This document shows, in pieces, positions 1 through 8,848 of a DNA stretch of 64,000 nucleotides; positions within the stretch are counted from its first letter, which is position 1; every line of letters starts with the position of its first letter. The DNA lies in assembly GCF_000383615.1 (NCBI RefSeq), contig NZ_KB911583.1, positions 417,369-481,368 on the forward strand, in the 5' to 3' direction. The stretch is from Streptomyces canus 299MFChir4.1 (GTDB lineage: Bacteria > Actinomycetota > Actinomycetes > Streptomycetales > Streptomycetaceae). The notes below the pieces were generated by a model. That model ran no database searches and had not been told where the DNA came from. It saw only the letters and a list, made by a program, of their open reading frames with translations. The position numbers and the translations under genes were made by a program.

Positions 1-193
1 CTGGTCTGACACCCCCATCCGGCTCGGTGAGGTGGCGCCCGTCCGGACAGCGGGGTCGGCAGGGTGGCGCCCAGCATCGTCACGGCGAAGGCCAGGGCCA
101 CCAGCCAGAACGCGGTGTGCCGCGTCAGGGCCGGGCGGCGCGAACCGCACCGACGTGCGGCTGTCCGGGTGCCACGGGCAGCCGACTGCGCGT
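1..193 (-). pseudogene. MFS transporter, decayed N-terminal fragment
   Basis: Read on the minus strand, positions about 140 to 45 encode ALTRHTAFWLVALAFAVTML and then GATLPTPL. This is the typical first membrane helix and following loop of an MFS drug transporter. The natural start is probably the GTG at 193-195, just after the stop of the amidohydrolase relic (GTGTGAGC), but that start lies in a different frame from the helix, so at least one frameshift is needed. After LPTPL the MFS similarity stops and the frame runs off the window edge without the expected YxLYQ-type continuation. Family recognition is by eye. The intact remainder, if any, lies left of the window. Confidence 0.5.
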
Positions 194-195
194 GC

Positions 196-445
196 TCACA
201 CGGCGTCCATCGCGTGCGGGAGCCGTTCGCCCGACTCCTGGCTCCGGTTGATCTGGTTCAGGGCGCCGGCGCGATTGCTGACGTACATGTCTTCGGGCCG
301 GTAGTGCTGGACGGCACCCCCGTGCAGGTGGGCGTTTGACCAGACCGGGGATGATCACACGTCCGCGTCCGCGTCCGCGTCCGGCGTCAGGGCGGCCGGG
401 CCTCATGGTGACGACCCGCGCGCCGCGCAGCAGTGTGCGGCTCAT
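196..445 (-). pseudogene. Amidohydrolase (cytosine/8-oxoguanine deaminase-like), frameshifted relic
   Basis: The relic starts at ATG 445 with MSRTLLRGARVVTM, the usual opening of a metal-dependent deaminase of the cytosine deaminase group. About 45 residues are then missing, replaced by a GRGRGRGR stretch made by a CGTCCG hexamer repeat. The reading resumes as VIIPGLV. One extra A at about 344 breaks the frame. In the shifted frame it continues NAHLHGGAVQHYRPEDMYVS and then NRAGALNQIN, which contains the HxH metal motif and the conserved ALNQ segment of this family. It ends at TGA 196-198. Only about 80 of the usual 450 residues remain, so it cannot be functional. Confidence 0.65.
360..383. 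repeat. Hexamer repeat (CGTCCG)x4
   Basis: Four perfect tandem copies of CGTCCG lie inside the decayed amidohydrolase, where the missing segment of the protein should be. It may be a product of slippage in DNA no longer under selection. Confidence 0.8.
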
Positions 446-455
446 GCGAGGCCCT

Positions 456-690
456 TCTCACGCAGGAGGCGCCATGAACGACACCACCCGCGAGGTCGGC
501 TCCGCGGTCGGCATCGCCCTCAAGGGCTCGATCGACGGAAGCCACTACCGCTCCTCCCTGCCCGACTCGGTCGGCCAACTCCCCGCCGACGCCGCCGAAT
601 CCGTACGCCTCTCGGCCGCCGCCGGCCTTCACGCCGTGTGTGCCGTCGTTGTCGTCGAGGCGGTCGGCGCCCTGCTGCGCGCACCGAAGA
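456..690 (+). pseudogene. DHA2-family MFS transporter, C-terminal relic
   Basis: The plus strand encodes AGGAMNDTTREVGSAVGIAL and then SHYRSSLPDSVGQLPADAAE. This matches the loop and helix near the C terminus of 14-helix EmrB/QacA exporters (consensus SAVNDTTRELGxALGIAxxGS). About 40 residues are then skipped, and VVVVEAVGALLRAP resembles the last helix. No transporter sequence lies upstream, so the first 400 or so residues are lost. The ATG at 474 has a GGAGG before it but is not a natural start. The frame stays open into the antisense of the ZIP gene, which is not coding evidence. Confidence 0.6.
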
Positions 691-767
691 CTCCGCCCAC
701 GTGCGGACTGACCTGGAGCGGCTCCCGGCTGAGTGGGCTGAGTGTGCTGCGTGGGCTGAGCGGCTGG

Positions 768-1529
768 TCAGGCGTGAGACAGAGCGAAGGAGACCAGGAA
801 GCCGCTCACGGTGATCAGCCCGATGGCCAGGTGGGCGTTCTCGAACGCCTCGGGGATCATCGTGTCGGCGATCATGGCGAGGATCGCCCCGGCCGCCACG
901 GCGGTCACCACGGCGATCAAGGCGGGGGAGAAGGAGCCGACCACGGTGTAGCCGAGGACGGCCGACACAGTGCTCGCGGCGGCGATCGCGGCCCAGACGC
1001 CGAAGACGTATCCCTTGGTGCGGCCGGCCTTCTTCATACCCGCCGAACTGGACAACCCCTCCGGCACGTTACTGATGAACACCGCCGCGACGGTCACCAG
1101 GCTGACCGCCCCGCCGTCGAGCAGGCTGACGCCGATCACCGCGGACTCCGGCACACCGTCGAGCAACGCGCCGAGCGCGAGCGCCGTCCCGGAGCCGCCC
1201 TGCTCGGCCTCCGAGGGCTGCGCCGCCGACTGCTGGTGACCGGAGCGCTTGCGGTGCCGGGCACCCCGGCGGGCCAGCCACACGTTGCCCGCCGTGTAGG
1301 CCAGGGCGCCGATGAGGGTGCCGACGACCGCCGGAGTCAGCCCTGCCTGGTCGTACGCCTCCCCGACCAGCTCGAAGGAGACGGCGGACAACAGCACCCC
1401 GGCACCGAAGGCCATCACGGTCGCGATGATCTTCTGCGGCACCCGCAGCCCGTACCCCAACGCCGCCCCGAGCAGCAGCGCCGAGCCCGCCACCAGCCCC
1501 CACAGTCCCGCCTGTACCACTTCAGCCAT
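768..1529 (-). CDS. ZIP-family divalent metal transporter
   Basis: A 253-residue membrane protein likely to move zinc or related divalent cations into the cytoplasm. About eight hydrophobic segments are visible, starting at residues 5-27 (GLWGLVAGSALLLGAALGYG). A His/Arg-rich loop around residues 90-105 sits where ZIP proteins carry their variable loop. The later helices contain the GVPESAVIG and FISNVPEGLSSS signatures (Asn-x-x-Pro-Glu-Gly metal-site helix), which are diagnostic for ZupT/ZIP proteins. The ATG at 1529 is the only reasonable start, and length fits the bacterial family. It stands alone: relics on the left, a divergent phosphatase on the right. An exact 14-bp tandem repeat lies just upstream of its start. 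Confidence 0.85.
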   Translation of the reverse strand: MAEVVQAGLWGLVAGSALLLGAALGYGLRVPQKIIATVMAFGAGVLLSAVSFELVGEAYDQAGLTPAVVGTLIGALAYTAGNVWLARRGARHRKRSGHQQSAAQPSEAEQGGSGTALALGALLDGVPESAVIGVSLLDGGAVSLVTVAAVFISNVPEGLSSSAGMKKAGRTKGYVFGVWAAIAAASTVSAVLGYTVVGSFSPALIAVVTAVAAGAILAMIADTMIPEAFENAHLAIGLITVSGFLVSFALSHA

Positions 1530-1553
1530 GCCGTCGCATCTACCCGTTATGGA

Positions 1554-1581
1554 TGTGGATCAACAGGTGTGGATCAACAGG
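1554..1581. repeat. 14-bp tandem direct repeat upstream of ZIP gene
   Basis: TGTGGATCAACAGG occurs twice head to tail with no spacer, 25 bp upstream of the ZIP start codon. It could be a pair of regulator half-sites or a simple duplication. It does not resemble the AT-rich Zur box. Confidence 0.6.
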
Positions 1582-1689
1582 TGCCGCTGACCTTCGGGTC
1601 GGGGGCGGTGGGCATGGGGGTTTCTTCGACCAGCGGCATGGGTCTGCCTTTGACCGGCCAAGACGACCCTTTGAGGTGAGGCTGAGCAG

Positions 1690-2907
1690 ATGCGGGGAAG
1701 AAGTTGCGGCAGCCGATGGGAGGTTGCTGTGGAGGGTGCAGATCTGGAACTGGGCGAATTGCTGGCCGCTGCGGAAGCGGCCCCGCCCGGTGAGTCCGTC
1801 GACGTGGTGGCGCGCGACCTGCAGAAGCGGTTCGGTGCGGAGCGGGTGTCGTTTCTCTTCGTCGACCTGATCGGTCAGCGACTGGTACGGCTCGCCCCGG
1901 CCGGCGCCGACGGCACGGACCGCGCCGAGCCGATCGACCTGCAGGGCAGCGTCTACGACAGCGTGCTGAGGAGCCAGCGCCAGCATGTGGAACCGGACGG
2001 TCAGGGCGGACGGCGCGTCATCACGCCGGTCACCAACCGCGGCGACTGCCTCGGCGTCCTGGAGGTGACCCTGCAGTGCGCCGACGACACCGTGCTGCGG
2101 CAGGTCCGCGACGCGGCACACGCGCTGGCCTACATCATCGTCACTGACGGGCGCTTCACCGACCTGTACCACCTGGGCAGGCGCACCACCGAGACCAGCC
2201 TGGCAGCGGAGATCCAGCACCAGCTGCTCCCCGCGGCCCCCTGCTGCGAGGCGGTCCAGTTCACCCTGGCCGCCGGGCTGGTGCCGGCCGACGACATCGG
2301 GGGCGACACGTACGACTACACCCTCGACCGCGACACCTTGCACCTGTCCATCACTGACGCGATGGGTCACGACACGAACTCCGCCCTGCTGGCCACCCTG
2401 CTGGTCGGTGCGCTGCGGCGGGCGCGACGCAGCGGGTGCGACGCCCTCAAGCAGGCCGACCACGCCCATCAGGCTCTGCTGAGGCACAGCCGTGGGCTGG
2501 CCACCGGGCAGTTGCTGTGCGTCGACCTGGAGACGGGCCTGTGCGAACTGGTCAACGCCGGCCACCCCTGGCCGCTGCGGCTGCGTGAGGGCACCGTCGA
2601 GGAGGTCAAGCTCGCCGTCAATCTGCCGTTCGGTGTGGCGGCACCCTCGTCCTACCGACTTCAGCAGCTGCAACTGCGTCCCGGCGACCGCCTGATCCTG
2701 CTCACCGACGGCATGCTGGAACGCGGTGCCGCGGCGGCGGACCTGACCTCGGTGATTCACGACACCGGTGAGCTGCATCCGAGAGAAGCCGTCAGAGCCC
2801 TGACCGCCGCAGTGCTCGATGCCTGCCACGGCAGCCTTCGCGACGATGCCACGGTCCTGATACTGGACTGGCACGGCGATCGACGCCGACCGGTCGAACA
2901 AGCGTGA
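1690..2907 (+). CDS. GAF-like/SpoIIE PP2C serine phosphatase
   Basis: A 405-residue cytoplasmic phosphatase of the RsbU/SpoIIE type, which usually dephosphorylates STAS anti-sigma antagonists. Residues about 20-150 look like a GAF-type sensory domain. The PP2C domain follows, with its metal-binding acids at D201-D206 (DDIGGDTYDY), D223 (DAMGHD), D340 (TDG) and the terminal DDATVLILD. ATG 1690 is preceded by a GAGGTGAGG ribosome site about 8 bases away; GTG 1729 is an alternative start. An STAS protein and a HATPase anti-sigma factor lie immediately downstream on opposite strands, so the three may form one partner-switching module. The substrate is inferred from this neighbourhood. Confidence 0.85.
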   Translation: MRGRSCGSRWEVAVEGADLELGELLAAAEAAPPGESVDVVARDLQKRFGAERVSFLFVDLIGQRLVRLAPAGADGTDRAEPIDLQGSVYDSVLRSQRQHVEPDGQGGRRVITPVTNRGDCLGVLEVTLQCADDTVLRQVRDAAHALAYIIVTDGRFTDLYHLGRRTTETSLAAEIQHQLLPAAPCCEAVQFTLAAGLVPADDIGGDTYDYTLDRDTLHLSITDAMGHDTNSALLATLLVGALRRARRSGCDALKQADHAHQALLRHSRGLATGQLLCVDLETGLCELVNAGHPWPLRLREGTVEEVKLAVNLPFGVAAPSSYRLQQLQLRPGDRLILLTDGMLERGAAAADLTSVIHDTGELHPREAVRALTAAVLDACHGSLRDDATVLILDWHGDRRRPVEQA

Positions 2908-3074
2908 GCGGCAAGTGTGAGCGGGGCGATGAGGGCGACTCGGCTGACGTGAGGTTGAGCAGACAGCCTCTCGGTGGTTCTTCGCCGACTCCGGTCGGCG
3001 AAGAATCGTCGCGCCCGTGATCTTCACGTCCCGCAGAGGCCCGCGAGGGGCGCCCGGCGCACCGGCGTCGCAGG

Positions 3075-3449
3075 TCAGGGGTTCAGGGCCTGCTCGACCG
3101 TGGGATGGCAGGCGATGACGGTGTCCAGGCCGACGAGTTCGAACACCCGTGTCACCGACTCCCGGGCCGCGGCCAGGCGCAGCCACCCCTGGGCCGCACT
3201 GACCTGCTGGTAGACGTGGACGAAGACGTTGATGCCGGTGGAATCCAGGAAGGTCACGCCGCTGAGGTCCGCCACGACACGGGGTGCCTGACCGTCGTCA
3301 GCACCGTCCGGGGGGAGCAGTGCCGTGGTCAGCGCGTCCTTGACATCGTGGTCGATGTCTCCATGCAGGGTCACGACACGGATGCCGTCGGCAGTCGTGC
3401 GCGCGACGAACAACCGCTCTGGTCGTTCTGTTGGCGATATGTCGGTCAC
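3075..3449 (-). CDS. STAS-domain anti-sigma factor antagonist
   Basis: A 124-residue RsbV/SpoIIAA-like protein filling one STAS domain. Its phosphorylatable serine is S70 in the motif FLDSTGINVF, the site normally phosphorylated by the HATPase anti-sigma partner and dephosphorylated by a PP2C phosphatase. The start is GTG 3449, with AGGA about six bases upstream. It sits between the PP2C gene and a divergently transcribed HATPase gene, which supports a partner-switching role. No SigB/SigF-type sigma factor is present nearby, so the final target lies elsewhere. Confidence 0.85.
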   Translation of the reverse strand: MTDISPTERPERLFVARTTADGIRVVTLHGDIDHDVKDALTTALLPPDGADDGQAPRVVADLSGVTFLDSTGINVFVHVYQQVSAAQGWLRLAAARESVTRVFELVGLDTVIACHPTVEQALNP

Positions 3450-3610
3450 CGTTCCTCACCTGGGCCAGGCTGCCGGGGCAGCGTTCGCGGACGATTGTGC
3501 CCCACCATCCCGGTCGGCTGCACCAGGCCGCTGTGCCGAACATCGCCTCGGGTGCGCATCCGATGCGCCCCGGTGGGCACTCGCGCGCGGAGACGGGAAG
3601 GAAACGGTTG

Positions 3611-4093
3611 ATGCCGATGGGAACGCGATCCGAGGACGAGGACTGTACCGAGCACGACGGCGGCCTGACACACGTCGGCTTCGCCCTGGCCGGGGACGAG
3701 GGATGCATCGCCCGGGCCCGGCGTTACGCGGCCGACTTCCTCGCCCGGCTCCGGGACGAGTGCGGCCGGGACGTCTCCCCGTACGCCGTGGGAACGACCC
3801 AGCTCGTGGTCAGCGAGCTGGTCACCAACGCCCTCAAGTACGCCCCGGGGCCTGTCGTCATGGAGCTGCGCAGCACCGGTGCCCGGGTGGAGGTCGTCGT
3901 CGGGGACAGCAACCCCACGCTGCCGTCGGCGCAGCCCACCGACCCGGGCCGCGTCGGCCGGCACGGCCTGGAGATCGTCAGGGCCGTCGCCCAGGGCCTC
4001 GACATCCAGCGGCTGAGAGTCGGCAAGCGCATCACCGCCCTGATCGCCCTGACCGGCACCCCCGGCCCCTCACCCATGGAACATCCGTGCTGA
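3611..4093 (+). CDS. HATPase anti-sigma factor (RsbW-like)
   Basis: A 160-residue ATP-binding regulator of the large Streptomyces HATPase_c_2 group. Visible motifs are the N box SELVTNALKYAP (ATP/Mg binding) and the G2-like segment RVGRHGLEIVRAVAQ. ATG 3611 has the ribosome site GGGAAGGA about nine bases upstream. Longer readings from 3431 would include an unlikely proline/arginine-rich leader, so the shorter start is chosen. It faces the STAS gene divergently across 161 bp, an arrangement suited to mutual control. It probably binds a sigma factor or the neighbouring STAS protein; the sigma partner is unknown. Confidence 0.8.
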   Translation: MPMGTRSEDEDCTEHDGGLTHVGFALAGDEGCIARARRYAADFLARLRDECGRDVSPYAVGTTQLVVSELVTNALKYAPGPVVMELRSTGARVEVVVGDSNPTLPSAQPTDPGRVGRHGLEIVRAVAQGLDIQRLRVGKRITALIALTGTPGPSPMEHPC

Positions 4094-4144
4094 CCAGGTC
4101 GTCCCTTGCGACCGGCACCGTCAGCCGAATCCGCAGCCTGTACT

Positions 4145-4180
4145 CCGAGAACACCGAGGACGCCGAGGACGCCGAGAACA
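4145..4180. repeat. Four 9-bp tandem repeats
   Basis: Units CCGAGAACA, CCGAGGACG, CCGAGGACG and CCGAGAACA lie head to tail in the gap between the anti-sigma gene and the MFS gene. The mirrored A-B-B-A order is neat, but no function is evident. Confidence 0.7.
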
Positions 4181-4235
4181 CCGACGGCAGAATGCTGCAC
4201 CGGCACCAGCAGCCCCTCCATGGGCCCCGACGCCC

Positions 4236-5558
4236 ATGACCGGATCGGCGCCCCGCGGCGGAGGTCCCTCGCCGCTCCCTGTTTACCTGACCTCGGCCGT
4301 CCTCGTCCGGACCGCCGACGAGGGAGCCCGCGTCGCCCTCGTCATGCTGGCCGCCCAGCGCGCCCACAGCCCGACGCTCGGCGGCGCCCTGGTGGCCGCG
4401 CTGATGATCCCGCAGGTGGCAGCCGCACCCGTGGTCGGCGTTCTGGCCGACACGGTGCGGCGACGCCGTCTCTTCCACGGTGGCGCTGTGGCGCTCTACG
4501 GTGCCGCGCTCGTCGCCCTGGCCTTCCTGGTGGGCACGGCCGACGACGCCGTGGTGCTGGCGCTGGCCGTTGCCGCCGGGTGCGTCGCCCCCTTGCTGAC
4601 CGGCGGTCTCACCGGTCTCCTGGCGGATCTGCTCAGCAAGGAACGGCTGACCAGGGCTTTCAGTGCCGACGCGGTGTCGTACAACCTGGCGGGCATCTGC
4701 GGGCCCGCTGTCGCGGCGGCCCTGGGCACGGCGGTGGGCGCGGGAGCGGCCCTGGCGGTTCTGGGGGCCGGAGCGATGACGGGTGGGCTCCTGCTGTTCT
4801 CGCTGCGGCTGCGTCCACGGTCCCCCGGACAGGCCGGACCACCCGGATCTGCCGGACATACCGGACCGGGACGCCTCCGCGCTGCCGACCTGGCGCGGGG
4901 AGCGGTCGAGCTGGTCCGCAACTCCCCGCTGAGGTCGGTCACTTGGGGAAGCAGCGTGGCACAACTGGGGGTGGGGGCGCTGCCCGTGGTGAGCGTACTG
5001 CTCGCTGCCGAGTACCACGCCCCCTGGGCGACGGGCGGGCTGATGACCGCGTTCGCCGCCGGTGCTCTGGGGGGCTCCCTGAGCTACGCCTGCCGCCCCG
5101 TCGGCCGGCACCACCCGGAGCGCGTGGTGCTCTGGGGTCTGCCGGCGACCGGGGTCCCCCTGGCGATGGTGCCGTGGGCCGGTGACGCCGTGGCCGCGGC
5201 CGCCCTGTTCGCCCTGGCCGGCTTCTGCACAGGCCCGCTTTTCAGCGCGCTGCTGGCCAGCCGTGAGCGGTACGCCCCGCCTGGTGCCCGCACCCAGATC
5301 TTCACGCTCGGTGCCGGGCTCAAGAGCACCTTCGCCGCCGCCGGGGCGGGGGCGGCGGGCGCCCTCAGCAGCCTGGGAGCCGTACCTCTGATGCTGGGGA
5401 CCGCCGTATGCCAGGTGGCCGCCGGCGCTCTGGCCCTCGTCCTGCTGACAGGCCGGCGCACCGGTCCTGCCGGCCGCGGGACAGGTCCGGCTACGAGCTC
5501 CCCCGAGCCTTCGTCTTCCGCGTTCGACACCCGTGCACGAGAGCCCCGGCGTCGATGA
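4236..5558 (+). CDS. MFS transporter
   Basis: A 440-residue integral membrane protein with about twelve hydrophobic segments. The MFS loop 2-3 signature appears as GVLADTVRRRRLFHGG around residues 68-83. The loop between helices 4 and 5 reads LLADLLSKERLTRAFSADAV, common in single-component exporters of the EntS/MFS_3 type. It probably exports a small molecule; the substrate cannot be read from sequence. The cytoplasmic middle loop (around residues 195-215) is rich in Pro and Gly. It stands alone between the anti-sigma gene and a convergent lipoprotein gene. The C-terminal tail is long, hydrophilic and Thr/Pro/Arg-rich. Confidence 0.8.
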   Translation: MTGSAPRGGGPSPLPVYLTSAVLVRTADEGARVALVMLAAQRAHSPTLGGALVAALMIPQVAAAPVVGVLADTVRRRRLFHGGAVALYGAALVALAFLVGTADDAVVLALAVAAGCVAPLLTGGLTGLLADLLSKERLTRAFSADAVSYNLAGICGPAVAAALGTAVGAGAALAVLGAGAMTGGLLLFSLRLRPRSPGQAGPPGSAGHTGPGRLRAADLARGAVELVRNSPLRSVTWGSSVAQLGVGALPVVSVLLAAEYHAPWATGGLMTAFAAGALGGSLSYACRPVGRHHPERVVLWGLPATGVPLAMVPWAGDAVAAAALFALAGFCTGPLFSALLASRERYAPPGARTQIFTLGAGLKSTFAAAGAGAAGALSSLGAVPLMLGTAVCQVAAGALALVLLTGRRTGPAGRGTGPATSSPEPSSSAFDTRAREPRRR

Positions 5559-5599
5559 GGAAGGTGGTCACGGCCCGGCCGCGAGAGCCGGGCCGTACG

Positions 5600-6118
5600 T
5601 CACCGGGCGGGTTCGATGCGGAGGACGGCGGCCGCGTCGAGGACGTCGACCACCTTCAGGCTCATGGCGTCGTTGATGGTCGCGGCGGGGCCCTTCTCGC
5701 AGCTCAACCCGCCACCGCCACCGCCCGCCGACGACACACTGCCGCCACCGGAACAGCCCGAGACGCTGTAGCCCGACCCGGTCAGCCCGGCGACCATGTC
5801 GACCTTGCCGCCGCTGATCGCCGTCACCTTGATCGGCCCGAGTCCGTACGCCGCCGGCACGTTCACCACGTCTCCCACGGCGACCTTGATCTCGCAGGTC
5901 CCGTCGGCACACGGCCCGGACGGCGCGGGCGAGGGCGTGGACGACCGTGTGGGCGGGTGGGCGGGGTCGGACGTCGACCCCGAGCCGCTCGGACGGGCCT
6001 TGCCCTCGGCGGGGGATCCGTCCGAGGAGGAACACGCCGTGAGAACGGCGAACAGACAAGCGGCAACGGTGGCGACGGCGGCGGTGGATGACGTGCCTCT
6101 ACGCATCATGACGGCCAT
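5600..6118 (-). CDS. Secreted lipoprotein, unknown function
   Basis: A 172-residue exported lipoprotein. The start chosen (ATG 6118, MAVMMRRG) gives a compact signal peptide with two arginines, a hydrophobic stretch and a lipobox VLTAC, with C29 as the likely lipidated residue. A Ser/Pro/Thr-rich linker follows (residues about 30-75). The C-terminal domain carries [10 protein letters not shown], then a glycine/serine tract and SCEKG, so disulfides are likely. GAGAG lies about eleven bases before this ATG. The longer reading from 6178 would place about 20 polar residues before the signal peptide and is less likely. The gene is divergent from pgm. No known enzymatic motif was recognised. Confidence 0.75.
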   Translation of the reverse strand: MAVMMRRGTSSTAAVATVAACLFAVLTACSSSDGSPAEGKARPSGSGSTSDPAHPPTRSSTPSPAPSGPCADGTCEIKVAVGDVVNVPAAYGLGPIKVTAISGGKVDMVAGLTGSGYSVSGCSGGGSVSSAGGGGGGLSCEKGPAATINDAMSLKVVDVLDAAAVLRIEPAR

Positions 6119-6275
6119 TGAACCCGCATCTCTCGCCTCGTCTGCGGGTTCGCCGGTCGGGTCCTCCTTTCCGGGCACGGGTGGAGACGCAACCGCGCCC
6201 CCAGGCGCGTCCCCGCCGCCCCGTCAGGGGAGAATGAGGCGTACCCAACGGTCGACCCTTGCGGAGGAGCGGGAA

Positions 6276-7916
6276 ATGCAGAACGCGCGAGCAGGGCAGG
6301 TCGCCGGGCCCGAAGACCTCGTCGATGTGGCCCGTCTGGTCGCGGCGTACTACGCGCTGCACCCCGACCCGGCCGAACCGGGACAGCGGGTGGCCTTCGG
6401 CACCTCCGGACACCGCGGTTCGTCCCTCAAGGCGGCTTTCAACGAGGACCACATCGCCGCCACCAGCCAGGCCATCTGCGAGTACCGCGCCGCACAGGGC
6501 ACCGACGGCCCCCTCTACCTCGGCGCCGACACCCACGCCCTGTCCGAGCCCGCCCGGATCACGGCCCTGGAGGTGTTCGCGGCCAACGACGTGACCGTCC
6601 TCATCGACCAGGCCGACGGCTACACACCCACCCCCGCCGTCTCGCACGCCATCCTCACCCACAACCGGCACCGGACCTCGGCGCTCGCCGACGGGGTCGT
6701 CGTCACTCCCTCCCACAACCCGCCCGCCGACGGCGGCTTCAAGTACAACCCGCCGAACGGCGGCCCCGCCGGCTCCGAGGCGACCTCCTGGATCCAGGAC
6801 CGCGCCAACGAGATCATCACCGGTGGCCTGAAGGACGTACGGCGCATCCCCTACGCCCGAGCCCTGGCCGCCCCCGGCACCGGTCGCCACGACTTCCTCG
6901 ACGCCTACGTGGCCGATCTGCCGAACGTGCTGGACCTGGAGGCGATCCGGTCCGCCGGCGTGCGCATCGGCGCCGACCCGCTGGGCGGCGCCTCGGTCGC
7001 CTACTGGGGCCGTATCGCCGAACAGCACCGGCTCGACCTGACGGTGGTCAATCCCCTCACCGATCCCACCTGGCGTTTCATGACGCTCGACTGGGACGGC
7101 AAGATCCGCATGGACTGCTCGTCGCCGTACGCCATGGCCTCGCTCATCGAGCAGCGCGACCGCTTCGACATCGCCACCGGCAACGACGCCGACGCCGACC
7201 GGCACGGCATCGTCACGCCGGACGCGGGCCTGATGAACCCCAACCACTATCTCGCCGTGGCGATCTCGTACCTGTTCGCGCACCGGGAGCAGTGGCCCGC
7301 GGGGGCCGGGATCGGCAAGACCCTGGTGTCGTCCAGCATGATCGACCGGGTCGCGGCGGACCTCGGCCGGACGCTGGTCGAGGTCCCCGTCGGCTTCAAG
7401 TGGTTCGTGGACGGCCTGTCCGACGGCACGATCGGCTTCGGTGGCGAGGAATCGGCCGGGGCGTCCTTCCTGCGCCGCGACGGCTCGGTGTGGACCACCG
7501 ACAAGGACGGCATCATCCTGGCCCTGCTCGCCTCCGAGATCACGGCGGTCACCGGCGAGACCCCCTCGCAGCACTACGCCGCGCTCACCGACCGCTTCGG
7601 CGCCCCCGCCTACGCCCGCGTGGACGCTCCGGCCTCCCGTGAGGAGAAGGCCCTGCTCGCCAAGCTGTCCCCGCGCCAGGTCACCGCCGACACTCTCGCC
7701 GGAGAGCCGGTCACCGCGGTCCTCACGGAGGCCCCCGGCAACGGCGCAGCCCTCGGCGGCATCAAGGTGGCCACCGCCAACGCCTGGTTCGCGGCCCGGC
7801 CCTCGGGCACCGAGGACGTCTACAAGATCTACGGGGAGTCCTTCCTCGGCCCGGACCATCTGAGCCGGGTCCAGGAGGAGGCCAAGTCCGTGGTGCTGGC
7901 GGCGCTGAACGCCTGA
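6276..7916 (+). CDS. pgm: Phosphoglucomutase (alpha-D-glucose phosphate-specific)
   Basis: A 546-residue enzyme interconverting glucose 1-phosphate and glucose 6-phosphate, linking glycogen and trehalose metabolism to glycolysis. The active phosphoserine is S146 in [10 protein letters not shown]. The Mg-binding loop is [10 protein letters not shown], the sugar-specificity loop [10 protein letters not shown], and the phosphate-binding loop [11 protein letters not shown] near the C terminus. Length equals the usual 546 residues of the family. ATG 6276 follows GGAGGAGCGGGAA, a strong ribosome site; the longer open frame upstream belongs to no gene. The next gene begins five bases after the stop, so they may be cotranscribed. 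Confidence 0.95.
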   Translation: MQNARAGQVAGPEDLVDVARLVAAYYALHPDPAEPGQRVAFGTSGHRGSSLKAAFNEDHIAATSQAICEYRAAQGTDGPLYLGADTHALSEPARITALEVFAANDVTVLIDQADGYTPTPAVSHAILTHNRHRTSALADGVVVTPSHNPPADGGFKYNPPNGGPAGSEATSWIQDRANEIITGGLKDVRRIPYARALAAPGTGRHDFLDAYVADLPNVLDLEAIRSAGVRIGADPLGGASVAYWGRIAEQHRLDLTVVNPLTDPTWRFMTLDWDGKIRMDCSSPYAMASLIEQRDRFDIATGNDADADRHGIVTPDAGLMNPNHYLAVAISYLFAHREQWPAGAGIGKTLVSSSMIDRVAADLGRTLVEVPVGFKWFVDGLSDGTIGFGGEESAGASFLRRDGSVWTTDKDGIILALLASEITAVTGETPSQHYAALTDRFGAPAYARVDAPASREEKALLAKLSPRQVTADTLAGEPVTAVLTEAPGNGAALGGIKVATANAWFAARPSGTEDVYKIYGESFLGPDHLSRVQEEAKSVVLAALNA

Positions 7917-7921
7917 TCGAC

Positions 7922-8821
7922 ATGGAAGATCGCGACGTGGCGACGAACGAGGAGGCCGGTGGGGTCCGCCGTTTCTGGGGCGGGCTCGGTCTGCCGGGCC
8001 TGATCGACGTGCACACCCACTTCATGCCCGAACGGGTCCTGCACAAGGTCTGGGAGTACTTCGACACCAACGGGCCGCTGATCGGCGGCCTGGGATGGCC
8101 GATCACCTACCGGAAGGCGGAGGCGGAGAGAACGGCCCTGCTACGGGGGTTCGGGGTCAGGGCCTTCACCGCGATGCTCTACCCCCACAAGCCCGGTATG
8201 GCCAGGTGGCTGAACGAGTGGGCGGCCGACTTCGCCCGCCGCACCCCCGACTGTCTGCACACCGCCACCCTCCATCCCGAGCCCGACGTCGAGACTTACG
8301 TCCGCGAGGCCGTCGAAGCGGGGGTCCGGGCGTTCAAGGCACACGTCCAGGTGGGCGGGTACGACCCTGCCGACGACCAACTCCGGCGGACCTGGGGCCT
8401 GCTGGCCGAAGCGGGCGTCCCCGTGGTGATCCACTGCGGCTCCGGCCCGGCGCCCGGCAAGCACACCGGCCCCGAGCCCATCGCGCGGGTGCTGGCCCGG
8501 AACCCGAAGCTGCGGCTCGTCGTCGCGCACATGGGCATGCCCGAGTACGAGGAGTTCCTCGACCTCGCCGAGCGGTACGACCAGGTCCGGCTGGACACGA
8601 CGATGGCGTTCACCGACTTCACCGAGGGCTTCATGCCGTTCCCGCGCCGGGCCCTGCCCCGGCTCGCCGCGCTCGGCGACCGCATTCTGCTCGGCTCCGA
8701 CTTCCCCAGCATCCCGTACCCCTACCTGCACCAGCTCCAGGCCCTGGAACGCCTGGACCTCGGACCGGAGTGGCTGCGGGCCGTGTGCCACGACAACGCG
8801 CACAGTCTGTTCGGCCTCTGA
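7922..8821 (+). CDS. TIM-barrel amidohydrolase (amidohydrolase-2 family)
   Basis: A 299-residue metal-dependent hydrolase or decarboxylase of the amidohydrolase-2 superfamily. Visible ligands are the N-terminal HxH motif (LIDVHTHFMPE), VVIHCGSG in the middle, VVAHMGMPE, and the late aspartate in LLGSDFPSIPYPY. The family includes aminocarboxymuconate-semialdehyde decarboxylase and 4-oxalomesaconate hydratase-like enzymes; the substrate here is unknown. Translation could start at ATG 7922, five bases after the pgm stop, or at GTG 7937, which has GGAAG eight bases upstream. A VOC-family gene follows after 27 bp on the same strand, so pgm, this gene and the VOC gene may share a transcript. Confidence 0.85.
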   Translation: MEDRDVATNEEAGGVRRFWGGLGLPGLIDVHTHFMPERVLHKVWEYFDTNGPLIGGLGWPITYRKAEAERTALLRGFGVRAFTAMLYPHKPGMARWLNEWAADFARRTPDCLHTATLHPEPDVETYVREAVEAGVRAFKAHVQVGGYDPADDQLRRTWGLLAEAGVPVVIHCGSGPAPGKHTGPEPIARVLARNPKLRLVVAHMGMPEYEEFLDLAERYDQVRLDTTMAFTDFTEGFMPFPRRALPRLAALGDRILLGSDFPSIPYPYLHQLQALERLDLGPEWLRAVCHDNAHSLFGL

Positions 8822-8848
8822 CCCCGTCCCGGACCAAGGAGATCCCGT

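Noticed and set aside
1554..1581. DnaA boxes
   Set aside because: The complement reads TTGATCCACA, one base too long for TTGTCCACA or TTATCCACA, and there is no cluster.
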